A DNA stretch of 64,000 nucleotides from the NCBI RefSeq assembly GCF_000982415.1, contig NZ_LANI01000004.1, positions 248,001-312,000 on the forward strand, in the 5' to 3' direction. Below, piece by piece: positions 26,326 through 36,019 of the stretch. The translations under genes and the position numbers were made by a program. The notes beneath the pieces were generated by a model. The model did not search any database. It saw only the letters and a list, made by a program, of their open reading frames with translations, and was not told the DNA's origin. Every line of letters begins with the position of its first letter. The first letter of the stretch is position 1. The DNA is from Kiloniella litopenaei (GTDB lineage Bacteria; Pseudomonadota; Alphaproteobacteria; Kiloniellales; Kiloniellaceae).

Positions 26326-27057
26326 TTATCGCCGATAATATCTTGATCTATTCCGTATCTTAATGCCCCGAGGGAGCTCGTCGGGACAAAGAAGGGGCAA
26401 AGTCTTGTGTCTGAAAAACGGAAATAAAGCCATACCGCCAAAAAAGCCAATAATATGTGCCCACCAGGCCACACCAGACTGGCCGGGAACAAGGGCTGAA
26501 AAAATTTGAAATCCGATCCAGAAAATCAGCAGAAGATAGGCGCGTACAAAGACAGGTATCATAAATATTGGAATGAGGACTTTTGCTTTGGGGTATTGCA
26601 GTAAGTAAGCCCCTAGAATACCAGAAACTGCACCACTTGCGCCGACAATAGGTGTTTGAGAATCCCCGGTAATAATTGTTTGCCCAATACCAGCGATAAT
26701 TCCACAGCATATAAAAAAGGCAAAGAAGCGTCTGTGACCCATGGCGTCTTCGACATTGTCACCAAAAACCCAGAGATAAACCATGTTCCCCACAAGATGC
26801 ATGAAGCCGCCGTGCAGAAAATTATAAGTCACAAGTGTGAATATGGGGGCGATCCAGTCTATGGATGGGGGGCGTTTAGCGTTTCCGAGTAATACATCAG
26901 GGATGAGGCCCAGAGCATATATCATCCGTGCCATAAAGAGTTCTGGTGATATAGCCTGAATTAGATAAACAAAACAACAGCAGATAATGGCAGCTATAGT
27001 TACCCATGGCCGATCGATAAGAAGTCTGGGAAGGTTATCGAAAAGGGGAAAGAACAT
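26326..27057 (-). CDS. Rhomboid family intramembrane serine protease
   Basis: The 243-residue protein has six or seven transmembrane helices. The catalytic dyad is complete: Ser141 in PIVGASGAVSG and His201 in AWWAHIIGFFGG, and HLVGN (His87, Asn91) supplies the oxyanion hole in helix 2. It should cleave membrane proteins within or near the bilayer. The natural substrate is unknown. It lies 28 nt downstream of xthA on the same strand and may be co-transcribed with xthA. Confidence 0.92.
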   Translation of the reverse strand: MFFPLFDNLPRLLIDRPWVTIAAIICCCFVYLIQAISPELFMARMIYALGLIPDVLLGNAKRPPSIDWIAPIFTLVTYNFLHGGFMHLVGNMVYLWVFGDNVEDAMGHRRFFAFFICCGIIAGIGQTIITGDSQTPIVGASGAVSGILGAYLLQYPKAKVLIPIFMIPVFVRAYLLLIFWIGFQIFSALVPGQSGVAWWAHIIGFFGGMALFPFFRHKTLPLLCPDELPRGIKIRNRSRYYRR

Positions 27058-27085
27058 CGCGTTTATCTGTGTTGTTTACCCAGCA

Positions 27086-27871
27086 TCAGACCGATAGCTC
27101 ACAAATCACAGGGGTATGGTCTGAGGGGGATTCTTTGCCGCGGGGGTCTTTATCAATATGACAACTTGATAGAATATCTGCTGCCTGTGGGGATAACATC
27201 ATTAGATCAATGCGGATACCGTTGTTGTGAGCAAAAGCGCTCCGTTGATAATCCCAATAGCTATAAACATGTGCTTCTTTATTCAAAGCTCGCCATGCTT
27301 CTATGTAGCCCAGGTTTTCCATTACCCGGAAGCGATCTCTTGAACTTGGGTGGGTGTGTGCACTGCCTTCAAAGCGTTTTGGTGAAAAGACATCGTCATC
27401 TGTCGGGATCAGATTGAAGTCACCGGCAAGGACAATGGGTTGTTCCGTCTTTAACAGCTTTTGCGCGTGGGCATTCAGGCGATCCATCCATTTCAGTTTG
27501 TAGGGAAACTTGATTTCGTCTGTAAGATTGCTGTTATTGTTGCCATTGGGCAGATAGATAGAGGCAACCCTTATGCCAAAAGTTGTGCCTTCGACATATC
27601 GGGCGTGATCATCTTCCAAATCGCCGGGAAGTTCTCTGATAACATCAGTAATAGGTTCCTTGGATATCAGTGCGACACCGTTATAGCTTTTTTGCCCAAC
27701 AACTTCGACATGATACCCAAGCTCTTCAAATTCCATGTAAGGGAATTTTTCTGTCACTGTTTTTAGTTCTTGCAGCAAGAGGACATCAGGGGAAGCAACT
27801 TTTATCCAATCAAGAACATTTGGAAGTCGTTTGTTAATAGAATTCACATTCCAAGTCGCGATCTTGACCAT
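27086..27871 (-). CDS. xthA: Exodeoxyribonuclease III (AP endonuclease)
   Basis: XthA cleaves abasic sites and removes 3'-blocking groups in base-excision repair. The 261-residue protein matches the endonuclease/exonuclease/phosphatase family: KIATWNVNSINKRLPN with the metal Asn at the start, LLLQELKT with the metal-binding Glu, AGDFNLIPTD with catalytic Asp and Asn, and ESPSDHTPVICEL with the catalytic Asp-His at the end. All key residues are present. The upstream erpA gene is 76 nt away on the same strand. Confidence 0.95.
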   Translation of the reverse strand: MVKIATWNVNSINKRLPNVLDWIKVASPDVLLLQELKTVTEKFPYMEFEELGYHVEVVGQKSYNGVALISKEPITDVIRELPGDLEDDHARYVEGTTFGIRVASIYLPNGNNNSNLTDEIKFPYKLKWMDRLNAHAQKLLKTEQPIVLAGDFNLIPTDDDVFSPKRFEGSAHTHPSSRDRFRVMENLGYIEAWRALNKEAHVYSYWDYQRSAFAHNNGIRIDLMMLSPQAADILSSCHIDKDPRGKESPSDHTPVICELSV

Positions 27872-27947
27872 TGGATAAGGCTCACACTAGATATTTAAAG
27901 ATAAGAAAGTGGGCGCAATGCTGGGGCAATTTTTATGCGCACCACTT

Positions 27948-28295
27948 TTAAATGGCAAAAGAAGTTCCACAACCGCAAGAGGCGGTCGCATTGGGGTTCG
28001 TGATACGAAAAGATGCGCCCATCAGATCTTCGACAAAGTCGATCTCGGAACCATTTAGAAGATCAAGGGACATTTCGTCGATCACGGCTTTGGTGCCGTC
28101 TTTTTGAAATGTTTTGTCATCCTCGTTAACAGAACTGTCAAAAGAGAAACCGTATTGGAAACCGGAACAACCGCCGCCAGAGACCGTTATTCTTAACATC
28201 AAGTCTGGCTTGCCTTCTTGTTCTGCTAACCATGCCACTCGCTTTGCAGCGCTGCTTGATAAGGAGATAAAAGGATCTTGATTGTCTGTTGTCAT
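27948..28295 (-). CDS. erpA: A-type iron-sulfur carrier protein ErpA
   Basis: ErpA delivers Fe-S clusters to apoproteins, in E. coli notably IspG and IspH. The 115-residue HesB/IscA-fold protein has the three invariant cysteines Cys43 (SGGGCSGFQYGF), Cys107 and Cys109 (SCGCGTSFAI). It stands apart from any isc or suf genes, which is typical of ErpA rather than IscA or SufA. It diverges from dgt. A possible leader hairpin lies about 20 nt upstream of its start. Confidence 0.92.
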   Translation of the reverse strand: MTTDNQDPFISLSSSAAKRVAWLAEQEGKPDLMLRITVSGGGCSGFQYGFSFDSSVNEDDKTFQKDGTKAVIDEMSLDLLNGSEIDFVEDLMGASFRITNPNATASCGCGTSFAI

Positions 28296-28313
28296 ATTCT
28301 ACTCATAACCTAT

Positions 28314-28348
28314 AAACCTCATGTACCAAATTTTTGTACGTAAGGTTT
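28314..28348 (-). promoter_or_regulatory. Inverted repeat in the erpA leader
   Basis: AAACCT and GTAC on the left arm match GTAC and AGGTTT on the right, giving an 11-of-13 inverted repeat with a 9-nt AT-rich centre, just upstream of the erpA start. It could be an operator (Fe-S genes are often iron regulated) or a leader hairpin. The match to a known operator is not established. Confidence 0.35.
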
Positions 28349-28544
28349 GTTGTTAATCTGACTCTATAGATAGGTTATCCGGTCTGTGAAATCTATTCAT
28401 TTTTTTAATTGAAGCGCAGAGATTTCCTTTTAAAAGACGCAGCTTTTTTTATAACCAAGCAATTTTGTATAGAATTTTTCCTTTGCCGGGATCTAAATGG
28501 TTCAAATTACTTTACTAAGTCTCTTTGCAAGTTAGTCTTTCTCT

Positions 28545-29732
28545 ATGACGCAAAACGATTCGAAAAAATTATATGCATCTTATCCTGAAAGCAGTAGGGG
28601 CCGCTTGCTGAAAGAACCTGAGAGCAAGACGAGAACCTGTTTTCAGAGAGATCGTGATCGTATTATCCACTCTGTGGCGTTTCGGAGGCTGCAATATAAA
28701 ACCCAGGTTTTTGTCTATCACGAAGGTGATCATTTTCGAACTCGTTTGACGCATTCGCTGGAAGTTGCACAGATTGCGCGGTCTTTAAGCCGAACGCTTG
28801 GTATAAATGAAGATCTGGCAGAAGGTGTTGCACTTGCCCATGATCTCGGGCACACGCCTTTTGGGCATGCGGGCGAAGATGCCATGCATGATGTCATGGA
28901 ACCTTTTGGCGGGTTTGATCACAATGAACAGACTTTTCGCATTGTGACGCAGTTGGAACGGCGCTATGCGGATTTCAATGGATTAAATCTGACGTGGGAA
29001 ACTCTAGAAGGTCTGGCAAAGCACAATGGTCCTGTTGAAGGACCAAACAGTCGGGAAGAATATGTACCGGAATCCATGACAAAATATTGCAAAAATGCCC
29101 GGGATCTGGAACTAACATCCTTTGCAAGTCTTGAGGCACAGGTTGCGGCGATTGCAGATGATATCGCCTATAACAATCACGATATCGACGATGGGATCCG
29201 GGCCGGACTTTTTACTGTTGATGATCTTTTGCCCATTCCGGTGGTCGGTGATATATTCCGCGAAGTTTTGAAGAAATACCCTAATCTGGAAACGGAAAGT
29301 CTTGTTCACGAAGCGGTACGGCGTCTGGTTGATTATATGATCAGCGATGTTTTACACGAAACGCGGACAAGGTTAGAGACGGCAAACCCAAAGACAGTTT
29401 TTGATATTCGTTGTCAAAACAGGGCAATGGTTGCCTTTTCAGATCAGTTTCGTGTAGCGGAAAAGCAATTACGCGCATTTCTATTTGAACGCATGTATCG
29501 CCATGAAAAGGTCAAAGAAATGCGCAAACGTGTAAAGCAGGTTGTGAGAAACCTCTTTTCGCATTATTCAGAGCACCCAGAAGAGCTTCCTGACTATTGG
29601 CGTCTTGAGGCTGGTACTAAACTAACAAAGCGTAGCGCACGATTGATTGCAGACTATATCGCTGGTATGACCGACCGATACGCTTTTGAACAACATAGAC
29701 AGATTTTTAATCTGGATTTTGAGATAAAATGA
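28545..29732 (+). CDS. dgt: Deoxyguanosinetriphosphate triphosphohydrolase-like protein
   Basis: The 395-residue HD-domain protein hydrolyses dNTPs to nucleosides and triphosphate. The HD metal site is formed by His70 in [15 protein letters not shown], His99-Asp100 in [18 protein letters not shown] and a later Asp in [18 protein letters not shown], all intact. This subgroup, often labelled type 2 dGTPase-like, is common immediately before argS in alphaproteobacteria. Its stop overlaps the argS start by 4 nt (ATGA), so translation is coupled. Confidence 0.93.
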   Translation: MTQNDSKKLYASYPESSRGRLLKEPESKTRTCFQRDRDRIIHSVAFRRLQYKTQVFVYHEGDHFRTRLTHSLEVAQIARSLSRTLGINEDLAEGVALAHDLGHTPFGHAGEDAMHDVMEPFGGFDHNEQTFRIVTQLERRYADFNGLNLTWETLEGLAKHNGPVEGPNSREEYVPESMTKYCKNARDLELTSFASLEAQVAAIADDIAYNNHDIDDGIRAGLFTVDDLLPIPVVGDIFREVLKKYPNLETESLVHEAVRRLVDYMISDVLHETRTRLETANPKTVFDIRCQNRAMVAFSDQFRVAEKQLRAFLFERMYRHEKVKEMRKRVKQVVRNLFSHYSEHPEELPDYWRLEAGTKLTKRSARLIADYIAGMTDRYAFEQHRQIFNLDFEIK

Positions 29733-31483
29733 ACGTTTTCAAAGACCTAAGAAGTAAAGTTGTTGCGCAACTAGAAGATATGGTTGCTGCCGGGGAAATT
29801 CCTGCCGGTCTCGATTTCAGTCGTGTTGCTGCTGAACCGCCTCGAGATTCTTCGCATGGGGATGTTGCGACCAATGCTGCCATGGTTCTTTCCAAGGTGG
29901 CTGGTATGAAGCCGCGTGATCTAGCGAGTCTTTTGGCAACACGTCTCGAAAATCTGGATGTTATCACATCGGTTGAGATTGCCGGACCAGGCTTTATTAA
30001 TCTGCGTCTTGATCAAAAATTCTGGTTTGATCAAGTTGGAACGATCCTTAAAGCAGGAACATCATATGGTGATTCTGATATGGGGCGGGGTGAAAAAGTC
30101 AATGTTGAATACGTTTCAGCAAATCCGACTGGCCCTTTAACCGTAGGGCATGCGCGTGGCGCTGTTGTTGGGGATGCCCTCGCAGCTTTGTTATCCAAGG
30201 TCGGCTATGATGTGTGTAAAGAATACTACATCAACGATGCTGGCAATCAGGTCAATGTTCTGGCGAACTCTGCTTATCTAAGATATCGCGAGGCGCTCGG
30301 CGAGGATATCGGGGAAATTCCCGAAGGTTTTTACCCTGGTGAGTACTTGAAAGCTGTTGGTAAAGCGCTGGCTGATCGTGATGGTGATAAGTGGCTGGGC
30401 AAGGAAGAAGCCGACTGGATTTCTGAAGTACGGACATTTGCGATTGATCAACTACTTGATCTTATTCGCAGCGATCTTGCCGCGCTGGGTGTTGTGATGG
30501 ATGTCTATTCGTCCGAACGCGCTTTGGTCGAAGCTGGTGGTGTTGACGAAGTCATGAAGTTTTTGAAAGCCAACGATCTTGTTTACACTGGAGTGTTGGA
30601 ACCACCTAAGGGCAAAAAGCCTGAGGACTGGGAAGCGCGTCCCCAGACACTTTTCAAATCAACCGACTTTGGCGATGACGTTGATCGACCCATCAAAAAG
30701 TCTGATGGTAGCTGGACTTATTTTGCCGGGGATATGTCTTATCATCTGGATAAATATCGCCGTGGCTTTAACAACATGATTAACGTTTGGGGCGCAGATC
30801 ATGGTGGTTATATCAAACGGATGCAAGCCGCGGTTAGCGCGATGACCGAGAAGAAAGGCAGCCTTGATGTCAAGGTTTGCCAGCTGGTTAATCTTATGCG
30901 CGGCGGTGAAATGGTTCGTATGTCAAAGCGGTCCGGGAACTTTATCACCCTCAGGTCCGTTATTGATGAAGTCGGCAAGGATGTTGTTCGCTTTATCATG
31001 CTGACCCGTAAAAATGATGCCTCGCTTGATTTTGACCTTGAGAAGGTTGTTGAGCAAAGCCGCGATAATCCTGTTTTTTACGTGCAGTATGCGCATGCTC
31101 GTTCCTGTTCCGTGTTGAAACACTCGCAGAACGAATTCCCTGATATGGATCTGTCGATTGATGCACTGGAAAAAGTTGATCTGTCTCAGCTAAACAGTGA
31201 AGGCGAGTTAAGTCTGATCCGCCGCCTTTGTGAATGGCCGCGCCTTCTGGAGAGTGCTGGTGAAGCACATGAGCCTCATCGGATTGCTTTTTATCTCTAT
31301 GATCTGGCTGCAGAACTTCATGGTCTTTGGACAAAAGGGAAAGACAATGCCCGGTTACGTTTCATTGTGACAGATGATCAGGATTTGACACAGGCACGCA
31401 TGGCGCTGGTCAAGGCAACGTCGCTCGTGATCGCTTCCGGATTGGATGTCTTTGGTATTGAACCTGTTGAGGAGATGCGCTGA
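29729..31483 (+). CDS. argS: Arginyl-tRNA synthetase
   Basis: ArgS charges tRNA-Arg and is a class Ia synthetase that needs its tRNA for amino acid activation. The 584 residues include an N-terminal Add-1 domain, the HIGH-region [20 protein letters not shown], the KMSKS-equivalent [13 protein letters not shown] and a DALR anticodon-binding C-terminus. The start overlaps dgt by 4 nt, and the stop overlaps the SPOR gene start by one base (TGATG), so the three genes are one operon. Confidence 0.96.
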   Translation: MNVFKDLRSKVVAQLEDMVAAGEIPAGLDFSRVAAEPPRDSSHGDVATNAAMVLSKVAGMKPRDLASLLATRLENLDVITSVEIAGPGFINLRLDQKFWFDQVGTILKAGTSYGDSDMGRGEKVNVEYVSANPTGPLTVGHARGAVVGDALAALLSKVGYDVCKEYYINDAGNQVNVLANSAYLRYREALGEDIGEIPEGFYPGEYLKAVGKALADRDGDKWLGKEEADWISEVRTFAIDQLLDLIRSDLAALGVVMDVYSSERALVEAGGVDEVMKFLKANDLVYTGVLEPPKGKKPEDWEARPQTLFKSTDFGDDVDRPIKKSDGSWTYFAGDMSYHLDKYRRGFNNMINVWGADHGGYIKRMQAAVSAMTEKKGSLDVKVCQLVNLMRGGEMVRMSKRSGNFITLRSVIDEVGKDVVRFIMLTRKNDASLDFDLEKVVEQSRDNPVFYVQYAHARSCSVLKHSQNEFPDMDLSIDALEKVDLSQLNSEGELSLIRRLCEWPRLLESAGEAHEPHRIAFYLYDLAAELHGLWTKGKDNARLRFIVTDDQDLTQARMALVKATSLVIASGLDVFGIEPVEEMR

Positions 31484-32556
31484 TGTCGTCAAACTCTTCT
31501 GATAATGATCTGAAAGATTTTGAGAAAGTTCGCCAAAACGAGAGTATGCGCATAACAGCTGATCGTGATGCGCAGGATATTCATGACGATTTTTCAAATG
31601 AAGAATATTGGGAAGACGATCTGGACTTTGATGATGATCCTGGTGCGGGGCTGTTTAAAAAACTGGTTCCTATTGGCCTCGGCCTGATTGCGGTTGCTGT
31701 CGTCGGTGGCGGTATTCTGATCATGCTTGGTGATAACAAGCCAAGTAATAATATCCCCGATGCGATCCCTCTTATCGAAGCCGAAACCACGCCCGAGAAG
31801 ACCAAACCGGAATCGCCGGGGGGAATGGTTATCCCGCATCAGGACAAACTTGTTCTTAACAACGATTCCAGTGCAAGCGGTAACATTCAGGTTGAAAAGC
31901 TGCTGCCACCACCGGAAGTCCCTCAGCCGCCCAAAGCTCACGAGCCAGAAGCTAATAGCACCGCTGAAACGCTCACTCAGTCCTCAACCAGTGAGCCTCA
32001 GGCACAGATTACTGCCACCGAAGAGGCTACAGAGTCTGTTAGAAAAGAAGTTGAAGCAGCCAAGATCGAAGAACAGCCTTTGGCGAATACGGGTGAGGAG
32101 AGTTCTATTCCAAAGGCGCCTGAGTTAAAAACACCTGAAGTCGAATCTGTTTTAGCGCCAAAGCCAGAGGCTGGGGTGGCTAAAAAAGTGGAAACACCAA
32201 AGGTACCAGAGCCTGCTGTGTCCGAGCCAGCAGCGACGACGACTGCTAAAAAAGCTGAACCGAAAGAAGCTGCGCCAGCCGCAGTTGCGCAAAAACCTGT
32301 ATCAGGTCAGTACGTCTTGCAATTGGCCTCCTTGAAGTCCAAAGACGGTGCAATGACTGAATGGAACAACATGCAGCGTAAGCTGAGTGATCTTTTGGGG
32401 AGTAAGCAGCCGATTATTGAGAAGGCATCTATTTCAGGCGTTGGTGTTCGTTATCGCCTGCAAACCGGACCTTTTGATAACAAACAGGCTGCGAGCGACT
32501 TTTGTACAAAGTTGAAAGCAGCTAAACGAGATTGTTTGGTCAAGAAGGTTAAATAA
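31483..32556 (+). CDS. SPOR domain-containing protein
   Basis: The 357-residue protein has an acidic cytoplasmic N-terminus (residues 1-58, rich in Asp and Glu), one transmembrane helix (about 60-82), a long Pro/Ala/Glu/Lys-rich periplasmic linker, and a C-terminal SPOR domain (about 272-357) starting GQYVLQLASLKSKDGA. SPOR domains bind denuded glycan strands at the division septum, so it is probably a late cell-division or septal peptidoglycan-remodelling protein. It precedes the peptidoglycan-recycling gene nagZ by 17 nt, which supports a cell-wall role. Confidence 0.88.
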   Translation: MSSNSSDNDLKDFEKVRQNESMRITADRDAQDIHDDFSNEEYWEDDLDFDDDPGAGLFKKLVPIGLGLIAVAVVGGGILIMLGDNKPSNNIPDAIPLIEAETTPEKTKPESPGGMVIPHQDKLVLNNDSSASGNIQVEKLLPPPEVPQPPKAHEPEANSTAETLTQSSTSEPQAQITATEEATESVRKEVEAAKIEEQPLANTGEESSIPKAPELKTPEVESVLAPKPEAGVAKKVETPKVPEPAVSEPAATTTAKKAEPKEAAPAAVAQKPVSGQYVLQLASLKSKDGAMTEWNNMQRKLSDLLGSKQPIIEKASISGVGVRYRLQTGPFDNKQAASDFCTKLKAAKRDCLVKKVK

Positions 32557-32573
32557 AGTTCAGGAGTGAGAAC

Positions 32574-33590
32574 GTGGGGTTGAATTCAGTTATCTTTGGC
32601 TGTGAAGGCCATAGCTTAACAGGCTGGGAAAAAGGTTTTTTTTCCGAGGTTAAGCCCTATGGCTATATTCTCTTTGCCCGAAACTGTGACAACCCCGATC
32701 AAATAAGAAACCTTGTTTCTGAGCTAAAATCGCTTTCTGGTAATGATGATCTGCCTGTTCTGATTGATCAGGAAGGCGGGCGTGTTGCCCGTTTGCGCCC
32801 ACCACATTGGCGCAAGACGCCACCTGCAGCTATCTTTGGGCAGATATTTGATCAAGACCGGGAGAAAGCGCTTCGCGCGACTTATCTCAATGTCTGTTTG
32901 ATTGCTTATGAACTCAATGAGCTTGGCATAACCGCTGACTGTGCACCTGTTTTGGATCTGACAATACCGGGCGCACACGAAATCGTCGGGGATCGGTCCT
33001 ACGGGGCGACACCAGAAAAGGTCTCGACCATAGGCGCAAAGGTTATTGAGGGCTTCCTTCACTGCGGGATAATGCCTGTCATCAAACACTTGCCCGGACA
33101 TGGTCGTGCGACGGTTGACAGCCATAAGGAGCTGCCAAGGGTTGATACGCAGCGGGACGAGCTTTCAAGTCATGATATCAAGGCTTTTAAGCTGTTGAAT
33201 TCAGCGCCTTGGGGGATGACGGCTCATGTTATTTACGAAGAGATAGATCCCAATCATATTGCGACGGTTTCGCCAACAGTGATCCAGCAAGTGATTCGTG
33301 ATGAAATCGGCTTTGGTGGCATTTTATTGTCTGATGATCTGTCGATGAAGGCTATGGCAGGTACTTATGAAGAGCGAGCAAAGGCTGCGCTAACTGCTGG
33401 CTGTGACCTCGCTCTGCATTGTAACGGAGATCAGCAGGAAATGATGTCTGTTGCCAAGGGGCTACAGCAAATTGACACCGCTAAGGAAGGGCGTTTGGAT
33501 TTGGCTTGGAAACTGCGCCAAAATAACGATATTGAGTGGAATGATACACTTGATGAACTTACAGAAATAATCTCCCCTTACTGGTCGTAA
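32574..33590 (+). CDS. nagZ: Beta-N-acetylhexosaminidase NagZ
   Basis: NagZ is a cytoplasmic GH3 enzyme that removes GlcNAc from anhydro-muropeptides in peptidoglycan recycling, which in many bacteria also controls AmpC induction. The 338 residues carry the GH3 motifs LIDQEGGRVARLRPP, the flexible loop KHLPGHGRATVDSHKELP with the catalytic His and Asp, and GILLSDDLSMKAM with the catalytic nucleophile Asp. The GTG start at 32574 is preceded by CAGGAG. The length is typical. Confidence 0.95.
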   Translation: MGLNSVIFGCEGHSLTGWEKGFFSEVKPYGYILFARNCDNPDQIRNLVSELKSLSGNDDLPVLIDQEGGRVARLRPPHWRKTPPAAIFGQIFDQDREKALRATYLNVCLIAYELNELGITADCAPVLDLTIPGAHEIVGDRSYGATPEKVSTIGAKVIEGFLHCGIMPVIKHLPGHGRATVDSHKELPRVDTQRDELSSHDIKAFKLLNSAPWGMTAHVIYEEIDPNHIATVSPTVIQQVIRDEIGFGGILLSDDLSMKAMAGTYEERAKAALTAGCDLALHCNGDQQEMMSVAKGLQQIDTAKEGRLDLAWKLRQNNDIEWNDTLDELTEIISPYWS

Positions 33591-33647
33591 ATCATTGGCT
33601 CTGAATTTCAGGGTTATCCATTTCTAAAACACAGGTATTTTCTTTTC

Positions 33648-34340
33648 ATGGATATTAACGAGTTTCTTTTAGGTGCATCAGTTTGGGTGTTGCCTGTTCT
33701 GTTGGCGGTTACTCTCCATGAAGCTGCACATGCCTATGCCGCACGTCTTCTTGGGGATGATACGGCATCAAAGCTCGGCAGAGTAAGCCTGAACCCGGCG
33801 AAGCATATTGATCCGTTTGGTACAATATTGCTCCCGAGTATGCTGATATTTATTGGCTCTCCTTTTATCTTGGGGTGGGCGAAGCCTGTGCCTGTTGTTT
33901 TTGGACGCTTAAACAACCCAAAAAGGGATATGATTTTTGTGGCCTTGGCTGGGCCTGCATCAAATATTTTGATTGCCTTGATTGCGGCATTTGGCTTTGC
34001 CGTTTTCGGATTGGTGCCTGATGTTGCTGCGGATTGGGTTGGGCAAAATCTTGAAAATGCAATCAAAATTAACTTAATGTTGGCTGTTTTTAATATGCTG
34101 CCGATACCGCCGCTCGATGGCGGTCGTGTCTTAACCGGGCTTTTGCCAACATCATTGGCTATTCCGTTTTCCCGCTTGGAAAAGTACGGCATGATTATTC
34201 TGATTGGCTTGATTTTTGTTCTCCCGATGATTGGCCGTCAAATTGGCATGGACCTGAATTTAATCAGCTATGTGATAATTGAATCTATTCATGCTATGCT
34301 TCCTTTTTTTCAGGCTATTGCAAATCTAAACATTATTTAG
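33648..34340 (+). CDS. Site-2 protease family membrane metalloprotease (M50)
   Basis: The 230-residue polytopic protein has the HEAAH zinc motif (His24-Glu25-x2-His28) in its first helix, ALAGPASNILIAL in the middle, and PIPPLDGGRV with the third ligand Asp. This is the small, PDZ-free group of M50 proteases (SpoIVFB-like/YwhC-like), not RseP. Its substrate is unknown. It is often found between nagZ and scpA in alphaproteobacteria (family knowledge). Confidence 0.92.
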   Translation: MDINEFLLGASVWVLPVLLAVTLHEAAHAYAARLLGDDTASKLGRVSLNPAKHIDPFGTILLPSMLIFIGSPFILGWAKPVPVVFGRLNNPKRDMIFVALAGPASNILIALIAAFGFAVFGLVPDVAADWVGQNLENAIKINLMLAVFNMLPIPPLDGGRVLTGLLPTSLAIPFSRLEKYGMIILIGLIFVLPMIGRQIGMDLNLISYVIIESIHAMLPFFQAIANLNII

Positions 34341-34357
34341 CTGCTTAAAGGAAATCA

Positions 34358-35161
34358 GTGTCAGAAACACTTCCCTTTGAAGAAGATGACAGGTCAGAAC
34401 AGTCGGAAGGGCTAAAGGCCCTTCATCCGCTTGTTCTGGAGTTGGATGGCTTTGAGGGACCTATTGATATTCTGCTGCAGTTGGCGCGGGATCAAAAGGT
34501 TGATTTGACACAGATATCCATTCTTGAGCTTGCTAATCAGTACATAAATTTTATTCAGCAGGCTCATGAACTAAGGCTGGAGCTTGCCGCAGATTATTTG
34601 GTGATGGCGGCTTGGCTTGCCTATCTGAAATCGAGATTGCTTCTGCCAGAACCAGAAGGTGAAGAAGAACCCAGCGGGGCTGAACTGGCGGCGGCCCTCA
34701 AATTCCAATTGCAGCGATTGCAGGCAATGCAGGATGCTGGCAAAACCTTGATGTCACGACCGCAGCTTGGCATTGATTTCTTCGCGCGCGGCTTGCCGGA
34801 AAATACCGGGGTCATTCATAAAACAAGCTATGACGTCTCGCTCTTTGATCTTTTGAAGTCCTATGCAAACAGCCAGATGCGGACTGAAGAAAAAAGTCTT
34901 CTTATCGAGCACATGGAGCTTCATTCTGTGGATGAGGCGATCAAGCGATTGTCTGCTTTTCTGGGCACTATTCCCGATTGGCAGAATCTTAGTCGTTTTT
35001 TGCCAGTTAAAGTGGAGCAGGGCATTCTTGCGCGATCTGCGGTTGTTTCTTTGTTTGCGGCCAGTCTGGAAATGTGCCGAGAGGGACAAATTGATCTGAG
35101 GCAGGATGAAATCTATGGCCCGATCTATATCAAAGACGGCACGATAACAAGACGCGGTTAG
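34358..35161 (+). CDS. scpA: Segregation and condensation protein A
   Basis: ScpA is the kleisin of the SMC-ScpAB condensin complex, bridging the SMC heads in chromosome segregation. The 267 residues include LELDGFEGPIDILLQLARDQKVD at the N-terminus (split here as ELDGFEGPIDILLQLARDQ), YLVMAAWLAYLKSRLLLP for SMC neck binding, and a C-terminal winged helix. The start is GTG at 34358, preceded by AAAGGA. scpB follows 46 nt later, as expected for an scpAB operon. Confidence 0.94.
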   Translation: MSETLPFEEDDRSEQSEGLKALHPLVLELDGFEGPIDILLQLARDQKVDLTQISILELANQYINFIQQAHELRLELAADYLVMAAWLAYLKSRLLLPEPEGEEEPSGAELAAALKFQLQRLQAMQDAGKTLMSRPQLGIDFFARGLPENTGVIHKTSYDVSLFDLLKSYANSQMRTEEKSLLIEHMELHSVDEAIKRLSAFLGTIPDWQNLSRFLPVKVEQGILARSAVVSLFAASLEMCREGQIDLRQDEIYGPIYIKDGTITRRG

Positions 35162-35207
35162 TTGCCGTTAACTGAAATTAATTTTGTTTGGTAGGAAAGG
35201 GGGGTAT

Positions 35208-35885
35208 ATGGAAACGCGCTTTGATGACCTTCGGCTTTTGGAGGCGTTACTCTTTGCATCTACGGAACCGGTATCTGTTGAACAACTTTCTAGGCACTTC
35301 CAAAAAGACAGAGATCTGAAGCCCCTTTTGGAAGAATTAAAATCCTATTATGAAAATCGCGGCGTTAATCTGATTAAGGTTGAAGACAGATGGGCTTTTC
35401 GCACGGCACCTGATATGGCGCCTTTGCTTCGGGTTGAGCAGAGCCAGTCCAAACAATTGACACGGGCGGGCGTCGAAACACTGGCAATCATTGCCTATCA
35501 TCAACCGGTGACAAGAGCAGAAATTGAAGAAATCCGGGGGGTCAGTTTATCCAAGGGAACATTGGATACGCTTTTGGAAATTGGATGGGTCAAACCAAAG
35601 GGGCGACGACGTACGCCCGGACGGCCGGTTACCTGGGCGACCAGTCAGGCTTTTCTGGATAACTTTGCTTTGGAAAGTCTGGATGATCTACCCGGTTTCG
35701 ATGAATTGAAAGTTGCCGGGCTTCTTGATGCAAGACCTGCGATTACTGCCCTTGGTGATCATGGTGACCTTTTGTCTGTATCGGGCGATGGCGTCGATCT
35801 GGAAAAAGGTGATGATCACTTGAGCAATGAGTTTGGTGAAGATTTGGCGGATGAAGAAAGCGAACAATCTTCACTTCCTGTTTAA
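35208..35885 (+). CDS. scpB: Segregation and condensation protein B
   Basis: ScpB dimers bind ScpA and complete the SMC condensin. The 225-residue protein contains two winged-helix domains: RLLEALLFASTEPVSVEQL and GVETLAIIAYHQPVTRAEIE with GVSLSKGTLDTLLEIGWV are the family signatures. It ends in an acidic tail. I chose ATG at 35208, after a strong AGGAAAGGGGGG site, over an in-frame TTG at 35184. Confidence 0.94.
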   Translation: METRFDDLRLLEALLFASTEPVSVEQLSRHFQKDRDLKPLLEELKSYYENRGVNLIKVEDRWAFRTAPDMAPLLRVEQSQSKQLTRAGVETLAIIAYHQPVTRAEIEEIRGVSLSKGTLDTLLEIGWVKPKGRRRTPGRPVTWATSQAFLDNFALESLDDLPGFDELKVAGLLDARPAITALGDHGDLLSVSGDGVDLEKGDDHLSNEFGEDLADEESEQSSLPV

Positions 35886-36019
35886 AAATTACCTGTAAAA
35901 GAAAGAAATCAATCAACTTGCTGCGACATTTTGGATTAAGGTGTCAGTTGATATTGATTTTTAACTGCAGTTCTGCGAGGTTGCTGCAAAGATTGTATAT
36001 GAATTTAGACGGTTACTAA

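Noticed and set aside
26196-26492. 98-codon minus-strand frame overlapping the rhomboid gene
   Set aside because: It is out of frame with the well-supported rhomboid gene and translates its 3' part plus intergenic DNA.
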